Under the pieces are notes generated by a model, which saw only the letters and a program-made list of their open reading frames with translations, made no database searches and was not told the DNA's origin. This document shows, one piece after another, positions 32,560-41,919 of a DNA stretch of 64,000 nt. Each line of letters begins with the position of its first letter. The first letter of the stretch is position 1. The DNA is from Segatella buccae ATCC 33574 (lineage in GTDB: Bacteria; Bacteroidota; Bacteroidia; Bacteroidales; Bacteroidaceae): the NCBI RefSeq assembly GCF_000184945.1, contig NZ_GL586311.1, forward strand, positions 1,233,601 through 1,297,600, read 5' to 3'. The translations under genes were made by a program, and so were the position numbers.

Positions 32560-33681
32560 ATGAAGCGAATAATCATGAAAAAATATCTATTTTCACTGCT
32601 TTGCCTGGTCTTTGCGCTGGGCATAAGCGCACAAAACGACAAGAAGCCCAAAATCATCAAACTCAAGACGGGCTTGGAGGTGACCTTTGTCAAGGATCAG
32701 ATAGACAGTGCCCGCATCGTGTTCGGCCCCAACGGGCAGCAAGAGCCGCTTGGCATCAAGGTCTATGTCCACGATGCCGAACCGGTGGACTACCTCTATT
32801 CGCAAATCGAGGAGGTGACATTCTTCGAACAGGGAGGTGAAACTCCCGACGAAGAGAATAAGAACAAGAATACCAAAGAAGATTTGGCTAAGAATCCAGA
32901 GGGTTGGCGACTGGAGTTCCCACGCTTTATTCAAGGGCGCGAGGCGACGTATGAAATCACACATACATATAAAGCCGTAATTCAAAATAAAGAAGAGCAG
33001 GTTGTCAACTTCTCTTTGGAATGGGACGGACAAAAGAAAGCCAACCGTTGGACATGCTATCAACTCTATGCGGGAAATATGGCAAAAAATACAAAACGTA
33101 ACGATGATTTTAAAGAAGATCCGATGATTACGAATCCTGCACACCGGAGTACACTTGCAGACTATAAAAGTAATTCCAGCATTTATGCCAGAGGACATCT
33201 TTGCCCATCGGGCGATCGACTCTATTCTGTAGAACAAAATAAGCAAACATTCTACTTGAGCAACATGCAGCCACAGATACATGGGCACAACAGTGGCGTT
33301 TGGCAGCAATTAGAGCGGAAAGTGCGTGACACATACGCTACAGCCTCTGACTGTGACACTCTGTATGTAGTAAAAGCTGCCACCATTGATGATGGCCACA
33401 TACAAGGATATACAAGCGCAGGGCTGATTGTACCACAATATTTCTATATGGCTCTATTGGCATACAACAAAACCAATGGTACCTATCACGCATTGGGTAT
33501 TTGGTCGCCTCATGAGTCTGGAAGTAAGACAGAATACATCACCATCGACGAGTTGGAGAGACGCACCGGCATCGACTTCTTCTGCAATCTGCCCGACGCA
33601 ACGGAAGAGAAAGTGGAAGCTGATGACAGTGATGAGAACAAAAGATATTGGAATGTCACGTTTTCCCACGCGCAACCGTAA
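32560..33681 (+). CDS. Secreted DNA/RNA non-specific endonuclease (NucA type)
   Basis: Degrades DNA or RNA outside the cytoplasm, for nutrient or phosphate gain or to break up extracellular DNA. The signal peptide is LFSLLCLVFALGISAQ. The beta-beta-alpha-metal active site is visible as YARGHLCPSGDR (about residues 209-220, with the catalytic His) followed by TFYLSNMQPQIHGHNSGVW, which supplies the metal-binding Asn. Residues of about 25-100 form a separate, lysine-rich beta domain ending in a charged linker (EENKNKNTKE). The ATG at 32560 is used; ATG 32575 is equally possible. It lacks a type IX C-terminal segment. A terminator follows at 33701. Confidence 0.9.
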   Translation: MKRIIMKKYLFSLLCLVFALGISAQNDKKPKIIKLKTGLEVTFVKDQIDSARIVFGPNGQQEPLGIKVYVHDAEPVDYLYSQIEEVTFFEQGGETPDEENKNKNTKEDLAKNPEGWRLEFPRFIQGREATYEITHTYKAVIQNKEEQVVNFSLEWDGQKKANRWTCYQLYAGNMAKNTKRNDDFKEDPMITNPAHRSTLADYKSNSSIYARGHLCPSGDRLYSVEQNKQTFYLSNMQPQIHGHNSGVWQQLERKVRDTYATASDCDTLYVVKAATIDDGHIQGYTSAGLIVPQYFYMALLAYNKTNGTYHALGIWSPHESGSKTEYITIDELERRTGIDFFCNLPDATEEKVEADDSDENKRYWNVTFSHAQP

Positions 33682-33700
33682 CCGCTAAATAATCGAATGA

Positions 33701-33730
33701 AGCCGGAGCCGCAGCAGCTCCGGCTTTTTT
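33701..33730 (+). terminator. Terminator after the nuclease gene
   Basis: AGCCGGAGC (33701-33709) pairs perfectly with GCTCCGGCT (33717-33725), loop CGCAGCA, then six T. It separates the surface-protein/peptide/nuclease unit from the glycosidase genes that follow. From 33731 to 33803 no clear promoter box is seen. Confidence 0.85.
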
Positions 33731-33803
33731 GATGCCTTATAATATGGGGATTCACTGACGACAAAAGCTGTGCATGTTCGTCTATGGGATATAACTGTCA
33801 AAC

Positions 33804-36167
33804 ATGCGCATGATGATTCTTAAGAAGTCTTTTCTAATGGCTATCGCCATGCTTGCAAGTCTTTTTTCGCAAGCACATCCGTATAAACTATGGTATCGGG
33901 AACCTGCACAGGTGTGGACTGATGCTTTGCCACTTGGCAATGGCAGGCTTGGAGCCATGGTATATGGTATTCCGGCCACGGAGCGCATACAGCTCAACGA
34001 GGAAACCATTTGGGCCGGACAGCCCAACGGCAATGCCAATGCGAAGGCGCTGAAGGCCATTCCCGTGATTCAAGATCTGATTTGGAAGGGGGAGTATAAG
34101 AAGGCGCAAGACTTGGCGACCTCAGATGTGATGTCGGCCACCAACTGGGGAATGCCCTACCAGGCTTTCGGCAACGTGTACATCTCCATGCCGGGCATGG
34201 GCAACTACACAAACTATTACCGCGAATTGAGCCTCGACTCGGCACGGGCCATCACCCGTTGGACGGCAAATGGGGTGACCTATCGGCGCGAGGTGATCAC
34301 TTCGTTGGCCGACAATGTGGTCACCGTCCGCTTCACGGCCGACCAACGGGGCTGCATCACGTTCAATGCCTACTTCACCACTCCCCACGACGATATTATG
34401 ATCAAGAGCGAGGGCGACGAAGCCACGCTGTTTGGCGTGACTTCCAAGCACGAAGGACTGAAAGGCAAAGTGCGCTTCATGGGACGCATGGCGGCGGTGG
34501 CAAAGGGGAAAGGGGAAGGGGCCGTGACCCACTCCAAAGACGGAATTGTGTCGGTGAAAGGGGCCGACGAGGCTGTGCTCTACATCTCGATAGCCACCAA
34601 CTTCAACAATTATAAGGACATTTCCGGTGACGAGGCCGTCCGTTCGGAACAAATTTTGCGGGCTGCCATGGCTCGCGATTATGCACAAAGCAAAGCCGAA
34701 CACATCAGCCGATTCCGGCAGTTGATGCACCGTGTGACGCTCAACTTGGGTGAAGACCAATACAAAGACCTGCCCACCGACGAACGGATTATCCGTTTTG
34801 CCGACCGAGACGACAACTATCTCGTGGCCACTTACTTCCAATTTGGTCGTTATCTGCTCATTTGCAGTTCGCAGCCCGGCGGACAACCGGCCAATCTGCA
34901 AGGTATCTGGAACGATAAACTCTTCCCGGCATGGGACTCGAAATACACCACCAACATCAATCTTGAGATGAACTACTGGCCGGCGGAGCCCACCCAACTC
35001 ACCGAACTCACCGAACCGCTGTTCCGACTCATCCGCGAAGTGAGCGAGACGGGGGCCAAGACGGCTCGCACGATGTATGGCAAAAGCGGTTGGGTGCTTC
35101 ATCACAACACCGACATCTGGTGCGTTACGGGAGGCATAGACCATGCCCAGAGTGGCATGTGGATGACCGGTGGGGCCTGGCTCTGCCGTCATTTGTGGGA
35201 GCACTACCTCTACACGATGGACAAAGATTTCCTGCGACGCTACTATCCGGTGATGAAGGGGGCGGCGGAGTTCCTTGACCAGATGCTCATTCCGGAACCG
35301 CAGCACGGTTGGCTGGTCATCTCGCCATCGGTCTCTCCCGAAAACAGCCATCCATCCAAAGACGGGAAAGTGGCCATTTCAGCCGGAACGACGATGGATG
35401 TACAGCTCGTGAATGAGCTTTTCCGTGAGGTCATGGCCGCCTCGAAGGTGCTTGGTGAGGATGCCGCTTTGGCCGCCCACTATGCCGAAAGGCTTAAACT
35501 TATGCCCCCGATGCAGGTTGGCAAGTGGGGACAGTTGCAGGAATGGATGGAAGACTGGGACGATCCCAACGACACCCACCGCCATGTGAGCCATCTCTAC
35601 GGGCTTTACCCCGGTTGCCAAATCACGCTTTCGGGCACTCCCCGGCTCTTCGATGCCGCCCGCACATCGCTCATCCACCGCGGCGACCCGAGCACGGGTT
35701 GGTCAATGGGATGGAAGGTGTGCCTGTGGGCCCGGCTGTTTGACGGCAACCATGCCTACAAACTCATTCGCAACCAATTGTCACTCACCGATGACCGCTT
35801 CGTCGCTTACGGCACCGACAAGAAGAAAGGAGGCACCTACCGCAATCTCTTTGATGCCCACCCACCGTTCCAAATCGACGGCAACTTCGGCTGCACGGCC
35901 GGCATAGCCGAGATGCTTGTGCAGAGCCATGAGGGCTATATCAACCTGCTGCCGGCCCTGCCCGACGCGTGGAAAGCCGGGGGGGAAGTGAAAGGTCTGA
36001 TGGCCCGAGGAGCTTTCGAGATAGAACACCTTGCTTGGAAAGACGGTCGGGTGGTGCGGCTTGCCATCCGTTCCAACGCCGGAGAACCGCTGCGGGTGAA
36101 AGCCAACGGCAAGATGATGATGAGGAAGACCCACAAGGGCCAAACGCTGACGCTCATCGGAAAGTGA
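33804..36167 (+). CDS. GH95-family alpha-L-fucosidase or alpha-L-galactosidase
   Basis: Inverting exo-glycosidase acting on terminal alpha-L-fucose or alpha-L-galactose. The protein starts, after a signal peptide, with YREPAQVWTDALPLGNGRLG, the family opening. The catalytic residues known from the Bifidobacterium enzyme have clear counterparts: Asn384 and Asn386 in TTNINLEMNYWP, Glu513 in SPSVSPEN and Asp692 in FQIDGNFG. At 787 residues the size is standard. It heads a run of three genes (GH95, GH140-like, GH78) with gaps of 38 and 4 bases. Members of this family remove L-galactose from rhamnogalacturonan-II as well as L-fucose from host or xyloglucan chains; the sequence alone does not decide. 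Confidence 0.93.
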   Translation: MRMMILKKSFLMAIAMLASLFSQAHPYKLWYREPAQVWTDALPLGNGRLGAMVYGIPATERIQLNEETIWAGQPNGNANAKALKAIPVIQDLIWKGEYKKAQDLATSDVMSATNWGMPYQAFGNVYISMPGMGNYTNYYRELSLDSARAITRWTANGVTYRREVITSLADNVVTVRFTADQRGCITFNAYFTTPHDDIMIKSEGDEATLFGVTSKHEGLKGKVRFMGRMAAVAKGKGEGAVTHSKDGIVSVKGADEAVLYISIATNFNNYKDISGDEAVRSEQILRAAMARDYAQSKAEHISRFRQLMHRVTLNLGEDQYKDLPTDERIIRFADRDDNYLVATYFQFGRYLLICSSQPGGQPANLQGIWNDKLFPAWDSKYTTNINLEMNYWPAEPTQLTELTEPLFRLIREVSETGAKTARTMYGKSGWVLHHNTDIWCVTGGIDHAQSGMWMTGGAWLCRHLWEHYLYTMDKDFLRRYYPVMKGAAEFLDQMLIPEPQHGWLVISPSVSPENSHPSKDGKVAISAGTTMDVQLVNELFREVMAASKVLGEDAALAAHYAERLKLMPPMQVGKWGQLQEWMEDWDDPNDTHRHVSHLYGLYPGCQITLSGTPRLFDAARTSLIHRGDPSTGWSMGWKVCLWARLFDGNHAYKLIRNQLSLTDDRFVAYGTDKKKGGTYRNLFDAHPPFQIDGNFGCTAGIAEMLVQSHEGYINLLPALPDAWKAGGEVKGLMARGAFEIEHLAWKDGRVVRLAIRSNAGEPLRVKANGKMMMRKTHKGQTLTLIGK

Positions 36168-36205
36168 ACCAACGCTCCAAAAACAATATCAAAGAAGACA
36201 TCGCT

Positions 36206-37672
36206 ATGAAGAAAATCATTTCCATCTTCGCCCTTCTGTGCTGTTTGTCGCTCACGGCCGGCGCACAAAAGCCTTGGGACAACGGTCGGTTGCAGGTGTC
36301 TGCCAACCACCGTTATCTTCAGTTTGCCAACGGTCAGCCCTTCTTCTGGTTGGGCGACACAGGCTGGCTGTTGCCCGAACGGCTTGACCGTTCCGAAGCC
36401 CAATACTATCTACAAGCCTGCCGACGGGCCGGTTACAATGTGGTGCAGGTGCAGACGATGAACGGCGTGCCCTCTTACAACATCTACGGTCAGCCTTCAC
36501 TCATAGATGGTTGGAACTTCTCAGGCATCGACCGCAAAGGCGTTTACGGCTACTGGGATCATCTGGACTACATCGTCCGCACTGCCGAGCAGAACGGCAT
36601 CTACATCGCTATGGTGCCCATTTGGGGCACACTGGTGAAGGAGGGGAAGATAGATGTGGCCGGAGCTAAGGCCTATGGTCGCTTTTTAGGCAACCGCTAC
36701 AAGAACAGTCCCAACATCGTGTGGATGATAGGCGGCGACATTCAAGGCGACATACGCCCCGAGATATGGGAAGCTCTGGCCACAGCCATCCGCTCGGCAG
36801 ACGACCGCCATGTGATGACCTACCACCCCCGGGGCCGCTACACATCGGCCAAATGGTGGAGCAAAGCCTCGTGGATAGACTTCCACACCTTTCAGAGTGG
36901 CCACCGCAAGTATGGTCAGCGCATGGGCAACGCCGATTATCCCATCCCCGACAGCACCGAGGAAGACAACTGGATGTATGTAGACTCCACGTGGGCCTAC
37001 CGTCCCTTGAAGCCCGTGCTCGATTCGGAACCGAGCTATGAGGACATTCCCAAAGGGCTGCACGATCCCAATGAGGCCCGTTGGCAGGCTCACGATGTGC
37101 GCCGCTATGCCTATTGGAGCGTGTTTGCCGGCAGTTGCGGCCACACCTACGGGCACAATGCCATCATGCAGATGCTCAAGCCGGGCTACGCCACGGGCTA
37201 TGGCACTGACGGAGCCGAGAAATACTGGTATCAGGCACTCAACGATCCGGGCTACAACCAGATGAAGCACCTGAAGAATCTGATGCTCGCCTTGCCCTAC
37301 TTTGACCGCGTGCCCGACCAAAGCGTCATCGCCGGCAAGAACGGCACACGCTACAACCGGCTCATCGCGACCCGCGGCAACGACTATTTGCTGGTGTATA
37401 ACTACAACAGCGTGCCCATGAAAGTGGATCTGCGAAAGATTTCAGGCAACCGGAAAAACGTGTGGTGGATGGATGCCGCGACGGGCAAACTGACTTTCAT
37501 CGGCGAGTTCGACTCCAAACCCACGACCTTCAACCAACAGAATCCGTATTCCGGACAGGTTTGCGACGGTGTACTCATAGCCGTAGATGCTACCAAAAAC
37601 TATATCGCCAAAGACCAAAAGGCGATTGCCGATCGCAGCATGACCGGCCGAAAGCGCGATTTTAACGAATGA
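36206..37672 (+). CDS. GH140-like glycosidase (DUF4038; apiosidase-type)
   Basis: A (beta/alpha)8 glycosidase with a small C-terminal beta domain. The N-terminal NHRYLQFANGQPFFWLGDTG (about residues 32-51) is the DUF4038 signature. The expected catalytic pair is visible: Asp178 in VWMIGGDIQGD and Glu275 in LDSEPSYED, 97 residues apart, the same interval as I recall for the apiosidase BT1012 of Bacteroides thetaiotaomicron. VWWMDAATGKLTFIGEF belongs to the C-terminal domain. I start at ATG 36206, which begins a signal peptide (IISIFALLCCLSLTAGAQ); the 79 codons open upstream overlap the GH95 gene in another frame and are not coding. Apiosidase activity is inferred; other DUF4038 proteins have other substrates. 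Confidence 0.85.
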   Translation: MKKIISIFALLCCLSLTAGAQKPWDNGRLQVSANHRYLQFANGQPFFWLGDTGWLLPERLDRSEAQYYLQACRRAGYNVVQVQTMNGVPSYNIYGQPSLIDGWNFSGIDRKGVYGYWDHLDYIVRTAEQNGIYIAMVPIWGTLVKEGKIDVAGAKAYGRFLGNRYKNSPNIVWMIGGDIQGDIRPEIWEALATAIRSADDRHVMTYHPRGRYTSAKWWSKASWIDFHTFQSGHRKYGQRMGNADYPIPDSTEEDNWMYVDSTWAYRPLKPVLDSEPSYEDIPKGLHDPNEARWQAHDVRRYAYWSVFAGSCGHTYGHNAIMQMLKPGYATGYGTDGAEKYWYQALNDPGYNQMKHLKNLMLALPYFDRVPDQSVIAGKNGTRYNRLIATRGNDYLLVYNYNSVPMKVDLRKISGNRKNVWWMDAATGKLTFIGEFDSKPTTFNQQNPYSGQVCDGVLIAVDATKNYIAKDQKAIADRSMTGRKRDFNE

Positions 37673-37676
37673 CAAG

Positions 37677-40600
37677 ATGAAAAGACTACGCCTGCTGTTC
37701 ATGCTCTGTGCCGCCTTGACGGGCATCGCTTCGTTTGCCGCCAACGTGGTCGTGAGTCACTTGACAACCGAGAACATGACCAACCCGCAGGGGTTGGGTA
37801 CCACCGTGCCCCGCTTCTCATGGCAACTGAGTTCGGAGAAAAGGCAGGTGGTGCAGACGGCCTACCACATCATGGTGGCCTCCACGCCCCGGTTGTTGGA
37901 ACGGGGAGAAGCCGATTTGTGGAACTCGGGGGAAGTGAAAAGCGACGCCCAACTATGGATCGACTACCGCGGACGCGCCCTGCAAAGTGGCGATGAGGCC
38001 TACTGGCGGGTGCGGGTGACCACCAACCGGGGGAAGACCGAATGGAGTGCCGTACAACGGTTTACCATCGGACTGCTCGGCGAAAACCGGTGGAGCGGTC
38101 GTTGGATAGGGCTGGAAGAACTGCAACCGGGCGAACGAAAAGGCATGTACACCCGACTGGCTGCCCGCTATCTGCGCAAGGAATTCAAGCTGAAAGGGCG
38201 TGTGAAGCGCGCCATGGCTTACGTGGCAGGACTGGGCGTGCATGAATTCTTCGTCAACGGCATCCGCATGGGTGGCCACCATGTGCTACAGCCCGTGCCG
38301 AGCGACTATCGCAAGACTGTCTACTACAACACCTACGACGTGACCGAACCGCTCAACGCCTCGCATACAGCCTGTTTAGCCATTATGCTGGGCAACGGTC
38401 GGCTGTTCCCCATGCGGCAGGAGAAGCCCTATAAGACACCCTTTTTCGGCTACCCGAAGTGCCGCATCAATGTGCGCATCGACTACGAAGACGGTTCGCA
38501 CGCTGTTTGGGCAACCGACCCGTCGTGGAAACTGACCGTTGATGGTCCCATCCGCGCCAACAACGAATACGACGGTGAGGAATATGATGCCCGCAAGGAA
38601 ATGCCCGGATGGAACCGCGTGGGCTTCGACGACAGCCGGTGGCAGGAGGCCCGGCGATGTGCCGTGCCCGATGGCACGCTGCGCCCGCAACCCACCGAGG
38701 GCATGGTAGAGACTCCCTATCCGCATCGTCCCCGCATTGTCTCCCCCCTCGGCAATCACAAAAGCACTTCATTAACACCTGCCACCCATCACCCATCACC
38801 TCTCATCCTCGACTTCGGACAGAACATGGCCGGCTGGATAGGCCTCAAGGTGCGTGGCAACAGGGGCGACACCATACGTGTGCGCTATGCCGAAAAACTC
38901 AATGCCGACGGCACACTCTACCGCGACAACCTGCGCAACGCGCGCTCGGAAGACATCTATGTGTGTAACGGGAAAGAGGCAGGCAGACTCTGGAAGCCCG
39001 CATTTTCCTACCACGGTTTCCGCTATGTGGAGGTGAGCGGACCGGTAACAGCCGCGCCCGACGACTTCACGGCCTTCACTGTGAGCGACGAGATGGCAAC
39101 CACGGGCCACTTCGAATGCTCCGACACCACGCTCAATGCCGTGGTGCGCAACGCATGGTGGGGCATCTACAGCAACTACAAGGGAATGCCCGTAGACTGT
39201 CCGCAGCGCAACGAGCGGCAGCCGTGGCTGGGCGACCGCACCGTGGGTTGCCTCGGCGAGAGTTTCCTCTTCAACAACGAGCGACTCTACAGCAAGTGGA
39301 TGGGCGATCTGGCAGAGGGTGTGCGCTCCGATGGAGCACTGTCCAACGTCACACCGGCCTTCTGGAACTACTACGAAGACAACGTGACATGGCCGGCTGT
39401 ATTCCCCTTTGCCTGCGATATGCTCTACCAACAATACGGCAACATCCGCCCCATCACGGAATGTTACCCTTACATCAAGAAGTGGTTCACTCATATACTT
39501 GACGAATACCGGCACGAAGACATCATCACCAAAGACAAGTATGGCGACTGGTGTGTGCCGCCCGAGAAGCCGGAACTCATCCACAGCCAAGACCCCGCAC
39601 GCAAGACCGACGGTGCACTTATCTCCACAGCCTACGGCATCAGAGTGTTCCAACTGCTGGAGAAGTTTGCCCGGCTGCAGGGCATGGAGTGCGAGGCAGA
39701 CTGTTGGAAAGAGCAACGCAGCCGCATGACGGCGGCCTTCAACCGCAAATTTCTCACGCTCAAGCGCGGCACTTCGCCCCGCCCCGGCCACGTGCTATAC
39801 CCCGACAGCGTATTCTACGGCAACAACACGGCCACGGCCAACCTCCTGCCACTGGCTTTCGGCATTGTGCCCGACAGCCTCAAAGATGAAGTGGTGAAGA
39901 ACGTGGTGACCAACATCATCACCACGGGCGACGGACACGTGACCTGCGGTGTCATCGGCATCAGTTGGTTGCTGCGTGGACTGTCCGACAACGGCTTTGC
40001 CGATGTGGCCTATCTGCTGGCCACCAACAACACCTATCCGTCGTGGGGATACATGGCCAAGAACGGAGCCACCACCATCTGGGAGCTCTGGAACGGCGAC
40101 AAGGCCGACCCGGCGATGAATTCGGGCAACCACGTGATGCTCCTCGGCGACCTGCTCACGTGGTGCTACCAATACTTGGCGGGCATTCGTCAGGCCCCAG
40201 GGAGCACGGCCTACAAGCACATCGTCTTGCAGCCCTCATTCGGCATAGAAGACTGTTTCCATGTAGATGCAAGCTACATGACACCCTACGGTCGGGTGGT
40301 CAGCAAGTGGAAGAAGACTCTTGAACGCGTGGAATGGCAGGTGGAGGTACCCGTCAACACCACGGCCACGGTGTACCTGCCCAACGGAAAGACCGAAGAT
40401 ATAGGGTCCGGGAGCTACACGTTCGAGAGCGACATCACGCCAAAGAATCCTGCTATCGTGGAAGACGAATTCCTTTACGAGTCGGCCGGCTTCCCGCAGG
40501 CCCACGCTTCCACCATCACGCAACTGAAAAACGGCGACCTCGTGGCCGCTTATTTCGGCGGCACTTGGGAGCGCAATCCGAATGTCTGCATCTGGGTGAG

Positions 40601-41693
40601 CCGCAAACCCAAAGGTTCCGACCGTTGGGAGGCTCCCGTGCTGGCAGGCGACGGGGTCTACGAGTTGGGCACTCCAGATGCTGCACTGGCCGGCATCGAC
40701 GAGAAAACCACTCCGGCCTCAGCCGGCCCTATCAAGCAGCGGAGGGGCGAACAGCTGAAAGACTACCGACAGCAGATAGCCCATTGGCATTACACCTACC
40801 CCAAAACCAAGGAGGAGGCTGCCGCCACCAAGCCCAAGAACATGCCCTTCAACGCCCGTCTGAAGCGCAAAGCCTGTTGGAATCCGGTGCTGTTTACCAT
40901 GCCCGACGGCGAACTATGGCTTTTCTACAAAGTGGGAGCGATTGTGGCCGACTGGACGGGATGGCTCGTGAAATCAAGAGACGGCGGGCGGACATGGAGC
41001 GACCGGGAACCTCTACCCAAGGGATTTATAGGTCCGGTGAAGAACAAGCCCGAACTTGTCGACGGACGGCTCGTATGCGGGTCGAGTACGGAGAACGACG
41101 GCTGGCGCTTCCATGTGGAAATACTCGACCTGAAAACCGGCCGTTGGAAATATGTGGGACCGGTGGAGGCGGAGGGTAGGGCACGCACCGACGATGTGGA
41201 ACCGGGTTGCGATATGGTTGCCCCTGTCTACAAGCAAGGAGAAGGCCCGCGCCCCATCTACAGCATACAACCTTCCATCCTGCGGCTGAAAGACGGTCGG
41301 CTGCAAGTGCTCATGCGCACCCACAATGCCAAGTTGGCCACCTCCTTCAGTGCCGACGGCGGCGACACGTGGAGCCCGGTGACCCTCACCGAGGTGCCCA
41401 ACAACCAGAGCGGCACCGATGCCGTGACGCTAAGGGATGGTCGGCACGTGCTCATCTACAACGACTTCGAGACGCTCCCCGGCACCAAGAAAGGCCCGCG
41501 CACGCCCATCAGCATAGCCCTCTCCGATGACGGCACGCACTGGCATCATGCCCTCACGCTTGAAGACAGCCCCATCAATCAGTATTCCTATCCCGCCATC
41601 ATTGAGGGGCGCGACGGTAAACTGCACTGCGTCTACACCTGGCGGCGCCAACGCATAGCCTACAAGAAGATAGACTTGAACAAGCTGAAATAG
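37677..41693 (+). CDS. Fusion of GH78-type rhamnosidase and sialidase-like beta-propeller
   Basis: A secreted bifunctional enzyme of 1338 residues. After a signal peptide, residues of about 25-905 are a complete GH78 protein: LTTENMTNPQGLGTTVPRFS opening, LDFGQNMAGWIGLKVRG, catalytic block Asp507-CPQRNERQPWLGD, and GATTIWELWNGD. Residues of about 915-1338 are a sialidase-like propeller (FPQAHASTITQLKNGDLVAA, SRDGGRTWSD, SADGGDTWSP Asp-boxes). In such propellers the target is often a 2-keto-3-deoxy acid or a uronate. The block after D507 has Asn512 where many relatives have Asp or Glu. A 20-residue insert (SPLGNHKSTSLTPATHHPSP) before LDFGQ is coded by a CATCACCC-type repeat. It follows the GH140-like gene by 4 bases. 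Confidence 0.87.
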   Translation: MKRLRLLFMLCAALTGIASFAANVVVSHLTTENMTNPQGLGTTVPRFSWQLSSEKRQVVQTAYHIMVASTPRLLERGEADLWNSGEVKSDAQLWIDYRGRALQSGDEAYWRVRVTTNRGKTEWSAVQRFTIGLLGENRWSGRWIGLEELQPGERKGMYTRLAARYLRKEFKLKGRVKRAMAYVAGLGVHEFFVNGIRMGGHHVLQPVPSDYRKTVYYNTYDVTEPLNASHTACLAIMLGNGRLFPMRQEKPYKTPFFGYPKCRINVRIDYEDGSHAVWATDPSWKLTVDGPIRANNEYDGEEYDARKEMPGWNRVGFDDSRWQEARRCAVPDGTLRPQPTEGMVETPYPHRPRIVSPLGNHKSTSLTPATHHPSPLILDFGQNMAGWIGLKVRGNRGDTIRVRYAEKLNADGTLYRDNLRNARSEDIYVCNGKEAGRLWKPAFSYHGFRYVEVSGPVTAAPDDFTAFTVSDEMATTGHFECSDTTLNAVVRNAWWGIYSNYKGMPVDCPQRNERQPWLGDRTVGCLGESFLFNNERLYSKWMGDLAEGVRSDGALSNVTPAFWNYYEDNVTWPAVFPFACDMLYQQYGNIRPITECYPYIKKWFTHILDEYRHEDIITKDKYGDWCVPPEKPELIHSQDPARKTDGALISTAYGIRVFQLLEKFARLQGMECEADCWKEQRSRMTAAFNRKFLTLKRGTSPRPGHVLYPDSVFYGNNTATANLLPLAFGIVPDSLKDEVVKNVVTNIITTGDGHVTCGVIGISWLLRGLSDNGFADVAYLLATNNTYPSWGYMAKNGATTIWELWNGDKADPAMNSGNHVMLLGDLLTWCYQYLAGIRQAPGSTAYKHIVLQPSFGIEDCFHVDASYMTPYGRVVSKWKKTLERVEWQVEVPVNTTATVYLPNGKTEDIGSGSYTFESDITPKNPAIVEDEFLYESAGFPQAHASTITQLKNGDLVAAYFGGTWERNPNVCIWVSRKPKGSDRWEAPVLAGDGVYELGTPDAALAGIDEKTTPASAGPIKQRRGEQLKDYRQQIAHWHYTYPKTKEEAAATKPKNMPFNARLKRKACWNPVLFTMPDGELWLFYKVGAIVADWTGWLVKSRDGGRTWSDREPLPKGFIGPVKNKPELVDGRLVCGSSTENDGWRFHVEILDLKTGRWKYVGPVEAEGRARTDDVEPGCDMVAPVYKQGEGPRPIYSIQPSILRLKDGRLQVLMRTHNAKLATSFSADGGDTWSPVTLTEVPNNQSGTDAVTLRDGRHVLIYNDFETLPGTKKGPRTPISIALSDDGTHWHHALTLEDSPINQYSYPAIIEGRDGKLHCVYTWRRQRIAYKKIDLNKLK

Positions 41694-41767
41694 TCCGTCG
41701 CAGCCCCAAAGCAGCCGGGGCGGTTCGTCGGAGCAATCGGATTGATTTGCCGAAGGGCCGTCGGGGG

Positions 41768-41852
41768 AATGGTGCAAAGCCGTTGCACGCCCCGTGCATG
41801 GCTGTTGCACGCCTTGTGCAAGGCCTCTGCACGGATGGTGCAAGAGCCACGC
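41768..41852. repeat. TGCAC-rich dispersed repeat (copy A)
   Basis: The gap between the GH78 fusion and the next gene (41694-41919) carries closely spaced TGCAC/GTGCA words. GCAAGGCCTCTGCACGGATG and GGTGCAAGAGCC (41818-41848) match, in inverted orientation, the block at 52231-52315 after the LacZ-type gene. No promoter was recognised in the gap. Confidence 0.5.
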
Positions 41853-41919
41853 ACCAAACTGTCGGCAGCCCGACGGGGAAACCATTCGGTTGCATTCATC
41901 AACAAACAGACCTCACAAC

